From the NCBI GenBank assembly GCA_034008185.1, contig CM067109.1, positions 38,534,885 through 38,598,884 on the forward strand: a stretch of 64,000 nt of DNA, given 5' to 3'. How positions within the stretch are numbered: position 1 is the stretch's first letter; every line of letters begins with the position of its first letter. Made by a program: the position numbers and the translations under genes. The notes beneath the pieces are model-generated. The model searched no databases, had not been told where the DNA came from, and saw nothing but the letters and a program-made list of their open reading frames with translations. Positions 1 through 11,700 of the stretch are shown piece after piece. The stretch comes from Gorsachius magnificus. Taxonomy: Eukaryota; Chordata; Aves; Pelecaniformes; Ardeidae.

Positions 1-242
1 CATAGATGGAATAAATGCAAGATGTTTAGTTTCATATGTAGGAGCAGATCCCAGAGGAGTACGACAGTTTACATGTCTCGTAAATCTGCTATATCAGAGT
101 ATGTTATGAATTTTTTTAACCCTAAATGCAATTTTTCCTAGCTTCCAACCCAGAAAAAAAAAATACTGTAACCTAACTTTTGTGAATTAAAAATTCTGTA
201 AAATTGTCTAAGACATTTTTAACCAAATGCTAGAAATGTTTC
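1..242. other. AT-rich unique sequence
   Basis: Short AT-rich stretch up to the first LTR target duplication. It contains an A9 run near 155 and no ORF or repeat that I recognise. Confidence 0.5.
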
Positions 243-975
243 TGTTCTGTGGTGACCTGACCCTGGCTGGATGCCAGGTGCCCACCAAAGCTGCTCTATC
301 ACTCTCCCTGCCTCAGCTGGACAGGGGAGAGAAAAATGTATCAAAAAGATTGTGGGTAGAGACAAAGACAGGGAGAGATCACTCAGCAATTACCATCATG
401 GGCAAAACAGACTCAACTTGGGGAAAATCAGTTTAATTTTTTACCAATCAAATCAGAGCAGGGCAATGAGAAATAAAAACTGAACCTTAAAACAACTTTC
501 CTGCACTCCTTCCTTCTTCCCAGACTCAACTTCAATCCCAATTTTTTCTACCTCTCCAGCCTGGCCAGACAACCTCCCAACCCGGGGCCCTCCCCTGGTC
601 CAGCATGGGTCCCTCCCGGGGCAGCCTGAGCTCCTCTCCCCATGGGGCCACAGGTCTTGCCAGGAGCCTGATCCAGTATGGGCTTCCCACGGGGTCACAG
701 ACTCCTTTGGGCACCCCACTGCTCTGGGGGTTTTTTGTTTGCTTGGGGTTTTTTTGTTTTGGGTTTGTTTTTTTTTTTTCTTTTCTTAAATATGTTATCC
801 CAGAGGCACTACCACCGTCGCTGATGGGCTCAGCTTTGGCCATTGGCAGGTCTGTCTTGGAGCCAGCTGGTGCTGGCTCTACCGGACACAGGGGAAGCTT
901 CTAGCAGCTTCTCACAGAAGCCACCCGTAGCCCCTGTGCTAGCAAAACCTTGCTATGCAAACACAGCACATGTTC
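243..975 (-). mobile_element. Solo LTR, avian ERVL-like family A (copy 1), with 5-bp target duplication
   Basis: A 723-bp LTR at 248-970 begins TG and ends CA. It is flanked by an exact direct repeat TGTTC (243-247 and 971-975), the 5-bp size typical of ERVL-type insertions. Its text matches a common avian LTR, and most of it aligns by eye with 44409-45355. Orientation is inferred as minus: on that strand the TATA-like ATATTTAAG (plus 785-793) precedes the ATTAAA poly(A)-type signal (plus 432-437). No gag, pol or env sequence adjoins it, so it is a solo LTR left by LTR-LTR recombination. ORFs inside it are short and not genes. A G/T-rich tract (727-780) interrupts the body. The family name comes from memory of avian repeats and should be checked against Repbase or Dfam. 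Confidence 0.9.
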
Positions 976-3900
976 TTAATGACTTTAATTTTTTTTAATT
1001 AGAATAAGTTTTCTATTTTTCAGAATATAGCTATACCTGACTGCAAGCAGGTGATTTGCATATTTTAATTCCATACTTTGTTGTGTCTAGCACTTGAAGC
1101 CATTGCCTATTGCTAAAAAAAGACAATATTTATTGAAGAAACAGAAAGTAAGTTATTATTTCTCTTGGTGCATGTCTCAGGATGCAATGCCTTTCACTAC
1201 TCCAGGATGTTCTGAGGTGTAGCAGTGTTGTTAAAGCTCATATTTTAGAGCTTTTTTTGTTTCTTGTGGTAGCTTAGAGATTACAGACTTTATTTGCCTT
1301 GTAGCCAATTCAGCATCTTGAAACCAGATTGTGTGCTTGTTCTGCCTTTGATGACATTAAATACATTAAAATCTGCAATGAATTCAGTGGCTCTGTCAGC
1401 TGAACAGTTCATTGCAGACCTATATTAGAAATTAGTATCTCTGTATGCAGTACTAGTATTGACTTTTAAAATATTTAATGGGATAAGACCTTAATACCTG
1501 AAAGTCTCTCACCATGGCATACTGCTATGAATAAGACTGCGCTGTCCCTCAGACTAGGAATTTTCTTATTCCCTTCCTCTTATCTAATACTCTTTTTGAG
1601 AAGTTCTTTGCTTTGAGAAGTTTCTATGTTTCCCAGATCCACAGTAACCAAAACCGTGCTGAATTCAGGGAGTGCTGTAAAGCATATATTAAAAGAGCCA
1701 CAATAATGTTGAAGAAAGTTTGAGGTACCTAGTCTGGAGGTTCCCTTGCTTGAGCTTTGAGCCCTACTCTGATGAAAGTCAAGTTTTAAGCACAAGAACA
1801 CCCAGAGAGGGAAGGGTATAGCTACCTTTACAGCTTCCTCACAGCACTACCAGATGATTTTGGGTGTTAAACCTGTCAAGGTGGATGGGAATTTAACATG
1901 TTCCTTTTATCTGTGCTGAATGGTCAGTCAAGAGCATTCTGGAGAACAGGGAATCCTTCCATCCCAGTTTAGCAAATTCAACTAAAGATTTCTGGAGAAA
2001 ACTATTTAGAGGCTGCTGCTATGAATAACCAAACCATATTCTTTGGCAAATAAGATGTTTACGTAACAATAACTGGCTGTATTTTTTTCATTGGTTCATA
2101 ATATCAACGTAGTGCTGGAATTCTTACAGTGTTCAGGTTAGTACCTCTCTGTATTAACTGTATTTAACCTAAATGAAAATAAATGGGACAAAAGTTAATG
2201 GAAAAAGGGCTCAAACCTTGTGTTTGTTTCAACGTAGCATGACGAAAGACTTAAGTGCAGCTTTTTCTTAACGAGTCTGGGACTTCTTTTAGTAAGTTTC
2301 CTTACTATTGCACTTGTAAGAACAAAGACATAGCATGTTAAACCACGAACTTTTCATGAATGTAGACCTGGGGATGCACTTTATTTGAACTCTAAAGTTC
2401 TGTTCCTATTATATTTAATAATTTCTATGTGTATTTTGTCTCTTGCATTAACAGTTCAGCATTGAGTAATGAACAATCTCTGTTGGTGAAATTCTCATGC
2501 AGCTTAACCAGAGGAAGTGGGAGATATACTGCATACTATCTGCCTTGTATTTCAGAGATTAAGAGTTTTGTATCCCGTAGTCTTTACATATGCTATTGAA
2601 ATATGATTCTCTATATTCAAAGAACTGTCTCATATAATGCTATCACAAGGCAGAAAGGTAACACTAGGGCTTCTTCCTAGTGTTAAGAATTGGTATTACT
2701 TTTTTAAGTTCTATCATACTACTCAAAGAAAAGAAAATGATGCTTTTTCCTTCTTTATCTCTGTTTCTCCCTGAAGATCTTTTGCCCTTTACATACCTAC
2801 ATACGCTTTTTTCTTCCATAGTTCATGCTTTTTATCTGTCCATCTGTTCTGCTCTCTAAGCTCTGTTTCCCTGTGTGTCAAGTCATAAAACTCAAAGTAG
2901 GAAGAAATGACTTGCACAACTGGGCAAACAACACAGGGAAAGATTTGATGTTTGGGTGGCATTTTCCACATATTTGTAGAGACTCTTATGGTAGCTTACA
3001 GTAATCCTGAAATTACTTGTGAGCAGAGTTGTTTATCCTTGTTTTCTTGTGTGTGAAAGCAAGGAAGACAGTCAATGTATTTTAACACAGTTGAAGTTCA
3101 GTAATTTAAGGAATCTGAGAGCTACTTGTAAACATTGTTGCTATACTGCAATAACTTGTGATTACAAGCTTTCCTCAGGTAGTTGTACCCACTGTATGAG
3201 GAAAGGCATTAAGTCTTACTATATCTCCAGCACTGTTTTCCAGCTTTTTTAAGAGCTACCTTCCCTTCGTCTTCTAGTAGTAGCTGGTAGGGGAGCAGGA
3301 TCTTGCACACCAGAAATTGGCGCCTGCCTCCAGGATGGTGGGCAATCAGCCTGCTTCCATGTGTGCACATGTTGGAAACAGAGGGGAGGAAGATATGTAA
3401 AAGCCTTTGCAAGATTCCCAGGTTAAAAGTAATGTAGTCTCTGTGTTCACATCTAGTTAGCTGTTGAATAATTTCAGTGCTGGACTGACAGTTTCATGAG
3501 AGGCAGTTCTCGAGTTCTCAAGTGATGTGGCTGCTCTCTAGTGGCCTTTTACACATGGCAAACCTTGACACTCCCTCCTCTGGTTGCCTCTGCATGTGGC
3601 AGCTAATTCAGCTCTAACTGAGGAATTCCGAAATATCTGGGAAAAATTTATAGATTAACTTTTTGTGTGTGTGTATGGACCATATTTGCTACATCTTTAA
3701 CATATTTCTTCCCCTTTAAAAGAGCAAGTTTCTTTCAGAGGGGTTGAAATTAAGTGTGGACAATAGTTACCTTTTCCTCCTGACAGTCTTTTACTTGTGG
3801 AGATGTAAAGGATGTTGTACTGAGAGGTACTGCCTAAGATCTGACAGTTTTTATAGGTATTTGTTCAATGCAATACAGCAAATATTTCCTGAAAATTTTC

Positions 3901-4109
3901 TATTAGCAAAAATTTGAGGTTGGAAACTTAGCAAAAGAAATGAGGCTATGACAATTGATTAACGCACAGTAGGTTTGCAGGCAATTTTTAATTTCTTTTT
4001 ATCTTACAGAGACTGGCAGAAAGGTTACAGAAAGAGGGTAGCCTGGATAGTTGAACTTAAAGCCAATTTTAAGGCTCAAAAATAAAATTGATGTATACAG
4101 AATACATAT
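976..4109. other. Unique non-coding sequence
   Basis: AT-rich DNA without a recognisable gene or TE; all ORFs are under 80 codons. It holds an octamer-type ATTTGCAT (about 1052-1059), a 10-bp-arm hairpin at 2659-2685 and a short TG run near 3664-3674. Probably intergenic or intronic. Confidence 0.5.
2659..2685. repeat. Perfect inverted repeat, 10-bp arms
   Basis: TAACACTAGG and CCTAGTGTTA form a perfect 10-bp stem around a 7-nt loop GCTTCTT. No T-run or miRNA-like extension of the stem is visible, so no function is assigned. Confidence 0.8.
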
Positions 4110-4682
4110 ATGTCCATGTATGTTTATATTGAGTGTGTTGATACTTCATTTTCTGGATTTTATGACACAGAACCTTTTAAAATAAAGTATTTGTTGATCA
4201 AAAAGTTTTGGAGTACTTCTGTATGGGTAGCACTTTTAGAGGGACTTCAAACTGGCACCACAATATGTATCCCCAGATTTTTGAGAGAAAAAATGACCCA
4301 CAATTGGCAGGTACACATGCCCAAACACTGTCTGCAGAAATATAAAATATTTCCCAGTTCATCTCAATTTCTTTTAATCACCCCATCCAATCCTGTTCCC
4401 TACCTCACAAGGTATTGGTCTGGCCTCCCACTGGGGTGTATGGCCCAGTTTTTTGGGAGTACTGCTCAAACACTGGCTGTAGCTCCTGCTTTGAACTGCC
4501 CTCTGGGGAAGCCTCTCACTTCATTGGCACAACCTGCACACGATTTCAGAGTAGTAGTTCTCATTTGGAGAAGGGTGATTGTTTACCTCTTTCTTTATAG
4601 AAAATGTTGGCAGGAGAGAGACATCCAGTCTGGGTTAAATGATCTGGAAAGAATCTGGATCCAAGGTAATATGTTCTGGTAA
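4110..4682 (+). other. Orphan 190-codon open frame, possibly containing an exon-like segment
   Basis: This is the longest open frame outside the CR1 element: 190 codons from ATG to stop. I do not recognise the protein. It has no clear signal peptide or domain, and the start context is unremarkable. The C-terminal part (4601-4665) is bounded by a pyrimidine-rich stretch ending in TATAG and by AAG/GTAATA, a plausible acceptor and donor. In that 65-bp segment only the frame of this ORF is open, encoding the acidic/aromatic stretch KCWQERDIQSGLNDLERIWI. The middle (about 4400-4550) is richer in GC than its surroundings. It could be a chance ORF, a decayed repeat or a real exon; chance cannot be excluded without conservation data. 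Confidence 0.15.
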
Positions 4683-6770
4683 AGTATTAGCCAATGCCGG
4701 TTTTCCTCTGAAATGAAACCTGAGGATTCTATGAAGTCCTTTATAATTGTTTAAAAGTTTTTTTCTTGTGTGTGGTGTTGTACTGCTCTGAATTTTAGCT
4801 AGTATGAAAGTGCTGTTAGAAAGGACAACCTGATTTTGCTCTTGGCTCATCTAAAGACAGATCATCTTGGAAATGTAGTTTGACAGCCAGTTGTTTCAGT
4901 TAAACCACATACATGGCAGAAGTTTGGATGATTTGGACAGGTGTTCATTGAATCTATCAATGCTTTTGTCCAGTTATTAGACCTAAAGGCTACATGATAT
5001 TAGAACATTATGCATACTAGTAAGAAATGCAAATAGTTCTTCTAAAACCATTTTTTAATTTTCATATGCAGGGGTTTTTTTTGTTAAAAACCCCACTAAA
5101 CAAGCAAACAAACAAACCTCAAAATAAATTAACAAAACATGAATACATGTAAATAATTATATTTTTATTCAAATAAGTATGAGACAACAACCAAAAGATT
5201 CAAAGTTTTCAATAAACATTGACAGTATTTTTTTATTTATCAATCAGCATTTGTAAGTTTGAAATAGCCTTCAAAACAATAAATTGTTTCCAGGTTTACT
5301 ATTGGCGCAGTGTTTTATAAAAAGGTTTTAAACCTTTATTCTCTTCTGTAAGGTATTAAATTATTACAGAATGGAGCAGGATGTAGTGTCACAGAGTAAT
5401 AAGGAAAATACATATTTTTTTTCACTGATTTTTCGTATGTGTCTTTTTTTCACAGTTTGGGTTGTAGAGAAAAATTCTTATTATTTTCTTGCGTACTAGA
5501 CTAGATAAGAAAAATCTGAAATAGTGCTGAGAAACCTGTTGGTTAAACATGTCATGCTTTTAGTCTTTTCTTGTTCAGATGGATTTGGTTCATACAGAAC
5601 TGAAACAGTTAATGGCTTGGAAGAAAGCTCAGCCATCTTCAGATGAAAAATTTGCCTTCTATTTTTCCACTTTAACTCGTATTGGACTTTCATCTTTACT
5701 ACTACAGAAAAAATATTTTACATGAGAATGGTTTGTGGGTTTGTGTGGTCTTTGTTTAGCAATGGTTTTTTATGTAATCTTTTGTTCAATCACTTAAGTT
5801 GATTATTGCTCAAGTTCTTCTGTTGTGCTACAGACAGCATCACTCACGCTATATTAATCACCTGGCTTCTTCTTTTGATTGTCTGGATGCTGGCTACTCA
5901 TCTATTTTTCTGTGTCTACCTGTTATAGGCTCAACTCAATGATATAGGAATATATCCTGAACACCAGAAACCGTCACAAGCTAAGCAAGCATGAGAGGGG
6001 AGCTTTTAGGTGGAGAAATGGAATATTTTGATATATTGCTTATCAAAAGATACAAAAAAGCTTTCATTTACAGCAGGTAGTGTAAAATCAGTTTTTATTT
6101 ATGTAGGTAAAACTACTGGTAAGAAACAATTAATTACCTATGATTTGCCTGAAATTACTAGGAAGATATTTTGCATCCTGGCCCAGCTTCTCTCTGTGAG
6201 ATTTGCTAATGCAAATGCAAAGCAGCTGTCAGAGAAGAGGCAGAGACTACTCCCAATCATAAGCGCCAAAATCTTAGGGTTTAGGCTTTGGAAAGGGGGA
6301 AACCTGGCTGTTCTGCTTCCTGGGCAAGGTTTGATATGAAAAATTACCATAATTTCATCCCCTTGGCCTGGTCTTCCACAACATATTGCTATCAATTCTC
6401 AGCAGTGAGGTCCAGACTGTGCTGATGAGTGTATCCTCATTCAGCTGCTCCTGCAAACAGCTTCTATTACCAGTACTGCTTCTCTAGTTTACCATGCCTC
6501 TGTAATATATAATCAGCCCAGAGAACAGAGAAAAAGGTGCCAAGACATGACAGTCATCACTTTTGAGTTAAAACAGTGTGAATACTTGAGGGTTTGAGAA
6601 AAATTCTTGTGTTCATTTGACAGGTTCTGAGTTCATTAAATCCTTTGCAATGTAAGTTACATGCACATCTGCAACAGAAAGTTGCAGTGTGTGATAAAAT
6701 TTCAAAGAAAGTTTAAAAACTGAAAGAAGCCAGATAAGGAAATTGTGCTGCAAGTATTCATGCTTTGGAT
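4683..6770. other. Unique non-coding sequence
   Basis: No gene or TE recognised. Contains a G4T8 patch near 5072-5083 followed by an ACAA/AAAC-rich patch (about 5100-5117). Otherwise ordinary AT-rich DNA. Confidence 0.5.
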
Positions 6771-7313
6771 AATCATAGAATCATAGAATCATTTAGGTTG
6801 GAAAAGACCTTTAAGATCATCAAGTCCAACCATTAACTTAACACTGCCATCCCACCACTAAATCATGTCCCTAAGCACCTCGTCTACCCATCTTTTAAAT
6901 ACTTCCAGGGATGGGCACTCGACCACTTCCCTGGGCAGCCCATTCCAGAGAATTTTTTCCTAATGTCCAACCTAAACCTCCCCTGGCACAACTTCAGACC
7001 ATTTCCCCTCGTCCTATCACCCGTTACCAGGGAGAAGAGGCCGACCCCCACCTCACTACAGCCTCCTGTCAGGCAGTTGTAGAGGGCGATCAGGTCTCCC
7101 CTCAGCCTCCTCCAGACTAAACAACCCCAGTTCCCTCAGCCACTCCTCATCATACTTGTGCTCCAGACCCCTCACCAGCTTTGTTGCTCTCCTCTGGACA
7201 TGTTCCAGCAATGCAACGTCTTTCCTGTAGTGAGGGACCCAAAACTGAACACAGTATTCAAGGTGTGGCCTCACCAGTGCTGAGTACAGGGGTACGATGA
7301 TACTTCTGTTCTG
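6771..7313 (-). mobile_element. CR1 LINE 3' fragment (minus strand)
   Basis: The left end is the reverse complement of the CR1 tail: AATCATAG-type repeats at 6771-6792, followed by the characteristic TTAGGTTGGAAAAGACC. Read on the minus strand, 7313 to about 7056 encodes the C-terminal part of the CR1 reverse transcriptase ORF (recognisable as [19 protein letters not shown], then [13 protein letters not shown]). The remainder to 6771 is frameshifted ORF end plus 3' UTR. The fragment lacks the catalytic RT core and endonuclease, the usual 5' truncation of CR1. It is a dead copy and the right boundary is approximate (about 7300-7313). Confidence 0.92.
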
Positions 7314-8460
7314 CATATGACACTTTTAAAAACATTTATTTTTAGAATTCCAACAAGCACTTAGCCAAAGTGGTCTGCTCCTTTCTGTGTGTTCGTATAG
7401 ACAGGTCTCTAACATCCATAGGCTAGCCCATCTTTCTCTTTGTGGTAGCAATTACAAATTTATTCATCATATCATAGATATTCTTTTTCATTTGCCTGTT
7501 ACTGGAGAATGCAAATACATATCATACTACTTTCCTGTCCCATTCAAAAAATTGATTAAATAAGTTCTTTGTGAAAACATATACGGCTACTTTACCTTTC
7601 TGCGGCTTCTCAGTCAAGCTATCTGATTCCTACAGGCATTAGATTCTCAACTCTTGGAGGGACTCTGAGTTGCCTTATTAATGGACTTTTTCACCAAGAA
7701 GAGAAATATTACTTTTGTTAATAAGTTCCTGTGTAGGGCTGTATGCAACTCTGTGAAGCTAAGTGCTGTACAGGAGATTGAAGCCAGCTGAATATGCTCA
7801 AAACAGCAATGTTCTCTATTCTCAATGATTTCTTTTTTGCCCAGATCTGTTTATTTTCATCCTTTGTTTTTCACTGCTCTTTGCTTGTGAAAGTCTTCTA
7901 TCTTGTTTGCTCATCCTGGGACATATTTTTTTTATAAAAATAATTAGCATTATTTATATATAAATGTAAAATACAACCATACTTATAAATAAAACTTATC
8001 TGTGAATTGTCTATATATATTCTATATGACAGTGTGAATAGATAAGATTTCTTACTTTTTGTGATGTTTTGTTGCTTACTTGAATAATGTTTCCCAAAAT
8101 CATCCAGGCATTTTCTAACAAAGGGAATAGGTTTCCTCAAAGGACAAAACCTCTGTATGGTATAACAACCCTTGCCTTTAGCTGTGGATATCATGGGTAT
8201 TGTTACATGCATTGATATGCTGGTACCCTGACTTCAGACGTCTTCTATCTCTCGGGTTGTGAACCAAAGTCTCCTACCACCTGAGGGACTTCATAACACA
8301 GGGAATTACAGTGTGTTTTGGAAAATGGCTGTCACTTTCTTTTCTTAACCTGGTCCCACCTGCTATAAAATCCTAACTTATTTATTGGAGCTGGGGCTGA
8401 ATACTGTAACCATCAATATTTGCAGTAATTCTCTCTCTTCCTCACCCAATTAATCATTGA
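7314..8460. other. Unique non-coding sequence
   Basis: AT-rich DNA with no recognised gene. Contains AT-dinucleotide patches near 7925-8030. The 104-codon minus-strand ORF here is low-complexity (Lys/Tyr/Ile-rich) and shows no family features. Confidence 0.5.
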
Positions 8461-8479
8461 TATTTTTGAAATTTTAAAT

Positions 8480-8715
8480 ACTAACAGTTATTTGCTTTTA
8501 AGCGTGTGAACAGAGTCAAAGCTTCAGCCTGCTTGTTGAAAGGCTGCTATTTCCACAGCTGTCTTTAGCTGTTGGATTGATTCTGTGGAACTGAAAGCTG
8601 CTATGATGCAAAATATTTCTCTCTCATGTAATGTGTAGAAAATATTTCAGGCTGTGCATTTAATTAAAAATAATGAAAATTATCATTAGAGGGCTTCAAG
8701 TCTATCAAGCTGTAA
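8480..8715. promoter_or_regulatory. Candidate conserved non-coding element with TAAT-site cluster
   Basis: A complex, non-repetitive block without long open frames. It carries the palindromic TTTAATTAAA (8659-8668) directly followed by an inverted pair TAATGA (8671-8676) and TCATTA (8683-8688), all matching homeodomain core sites. The balanced, low-repeat base composition resembles vertebrate developmental enhancers. This is pattern recognition only; conservation was not tested. Confidence 0.25.
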
Positions 8716-8720
8716 ATTAG

Positions 8721-11700
8721 AACATTTTTAAAGTGTCTTGTATCTTGGTGATTGGCTCTTTAACATCTAGCCATTACTGGGTAAAAAAGTTAAATAGAAG
8801 TCTTTCTGATTTGGTGTGTATGCGCTGCATGACACATGCTTCTTGCTTTGTTAATTAAAACAATGCTTTTGTTTGTCTTTCTGAAACAGGTTTTAGAGGA
8901 GGAAAATAACGAAACAAAAGGAAGGGAAAGGAACTGAGGAAGGTAAATATTAATACTTTGTGTGTGTAATGAACTGTGGAAAAAGATGTATACACTGCTA
9001 GTGAAGAAGAGAAGCAATAACTCTGACCCCACAGACTCTGTGTCCATAAAACTGTTTGATGGGCGATCTCAGGATTTTATTTTTTTTTCCTAAATCTCCT
9101 TTGTAAGTCCCTTTTAAATATTTTTATCTTTGGAATGATGTCAATAATTTTTGAGTTAGACAAGAAGGTCTTTTTGGGAGCAGGGGCTTTGGAGTCAGTT
9201 GGTAGAGCCAAGCTGTAACCTTACTGAAATACTGGTTTATTTATCATACATCCACACAAACCAGTAAAAGACACTTGAGTATTTCACCCTCACATTCTAA
9301 CCTGATGAATATTTTATTTCTTCCATACCTTGCTATTAAATCTTAACTAAGTAATAAGTGCAATGTTAAATCTTGCTTGCAGATATAGTGGCATTCATTT
9401 TTGCCCTGCCTGGTACTTTATTTATGCAGAAATACATAAAAATTAATTTCAGCAAAATATATGATACTGGTAAAATAATATTAATTCTGGAAAGCCAGCG
9501 AAACCTGTTGCTTATGGTGCTCTGGATCTATACACTACATTAAGTTTTTACCTCTTGAAACTGTGCCTTGAGATATCAGGCCGTTTTTCTGAAGAGAAAA
9601 CAGAGTGAAGTTCCTTTCTGTACTCTCTTTGTGGTACAAAGAAATTTGCATACTTTGCCACCCAGTGTTACATGTGGACCACAGGAAGTAACTCAATCTC
9701 TAAATATCCAAAGGCTATTTGGGCAGTCTCAATCCATTGGCTCAAGTCCTACAATCTTCTTTTCAGACAAAGAAATGCATGGAGTTTCTTTTTTCTTTTT
9801 TCCTTCTATTCTGCAATTTCATAGTTGAATAGAGAGGTGAGCGGGTGAGAAGGTATCTTGAGGGGTGAGAAAGAAGTAAAATATATACCTATATATACAC
9901 ACACATATATATAAAAACATGACAATTTTTCCAAAAAGTTGAAGTGAAAGCTAAGAAACAGTTTACTAGTTCCTGCGCTATTCTGCTTGTGTTGTCTATA
10001 CAGATACCATTACTCGACCCTAGGCCACTTCTTGAAGGTAGACAGCTTTAAACTGAATGAAGGAAAAACTCTGCCTAGGTCTTAATATGTACTTAATTTT
10101 GTTGAGATGATTCTCTAAGACCACAGTTTGTCTGGCTCCATCGCTTACTTTACAGCTCCAGAAACAAAGGAAATTATTATGCTGGTAATATATGCTTTTT
10201 TTTACAATGCAGAAATTAACTTGAGTCAAGATTTGGGCCACTGACTATTAAACCAACAAACAGAAGTCACACACTGAAATCTTCATATCCAAAAATGGAC
10301 AGAATTTTGTTTTGTTACCACTCTGCCCAACTGTGTCTTACAGCAGCCAGAAACTTAATTGGGGATTTAAAAACTGGCTGGTGGGGATGCACATAAGAGC
10401 TCATGAAAGCAGTAAACATTTTAATGAGAAGAAAAAAGGTCCACAAACTGTGCTTGAATATATTGCCTTGATAAGAAAGGAAAAAATAGAACTGATATAA
10501 TTAGAATAAAATAGTAAAATTTTACAGGTAGAATTGTAATTACTGATATATATGTGATATACAATTACTGATGGAATTGTAATAAAAATTTAAGTTACTA
10601 CTACCAATATATTGTCTTTCCCAAAGCACAACCCAGTTATAACTAGTTTCTAAATACCTGGTATATCTTAAAGAACAACAAACGCCAGGTAACTCCAACA
10701 CACTATGACAGCACATATGCAAAATACAGCTGAAAAGAACGTGTTTTTCAATTGGTTCATAAGAACCATAGCACTGTTTTTGCTGGTTGTGTTCATTTAT
10801 AAAGCTCAAAAAAGCCTTTTCAAAAACCTTAGAAGTAAACCATGTGGAAATAAAGGAATAGTTGAAGTTTTAGATAGGAAAACAAATGAAACAAGATTAT
10901 ATGATACAATAGATTGCAATAGATTTTAAAATAACTTACCTGGTCAGCCATGGCTTATTGATATAAAAGAGAACCAAACTTTCTTGATTATAAACTTGGC
11001 CTTCCTACTGTATCATGTAAAATCTCACAAAGTGTACCAGTGTACAGACTCAGTTTTCTTCTTAAATAAAAACCAGACATGATAAAAATTAAAGTTTATA
11101 TTAATTTAAGATGTTTCCAACAAAGAGGCTGATTTCATGGAAAGGCTGGTAAATCCCCTTAGCCTCAAAAATAGGCTGGATGAGCATCATCTGCCTACTG
11201 GGAATTGTTGCTGGGACACTTAACTCCCAAATCATGTGCTAGTTGTCATAACTAAAAGTATACCAGGGACTGCTAAAACATTGGTAAATAAAAATAAAAT
11301 TCCAGCACTTGGAAGTGTTCATGGACATTGTTTAATTTGCTGTTATAGACTTAATGCTAGATGCTTTTGCTCCATGAGACCTCTATAGTGGAACCAGTCA
11401 TAGGAGGTTATAGGTAAACTGTGTGTTTTCAGAAAATTCATGCTATTGAATTGTTGAGAGATGAAAACAATATCGTGGTTAAAATGAAGGAAAGATAAAT
11501 ATTACAGAAATGTGAAGCTTTACTAAGACATTAAACAAAGCCAACTAATGCAAACCACATTTTCCTATACAAGATTTTATCACGAAACAGTTTCTGTGAT
11601 TTTCTCCTTTAAAGACAAAGGAAATTATTTTGGATTTAAACAAGTGAAATAGACAAGCATATTCAGTTATTAGCCTGTGTAGTCTTCCAATTCTTGCTGT

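Noticed and set aside
532..904. ORFs of 88-103 codons on both strands near 450-900
   Set aside because: They lie entirely within the family A solo LTR, which is not protein-coding, and include low-complexity Lys/Phe-rich tracts from the G/T tract.
10705..10929. Possible small membrane protein
   Set aside because: One hydrophobic stretch in an AT-rich 74-codon ORF is common by chance; no homology recognised and no splice or promoter context.
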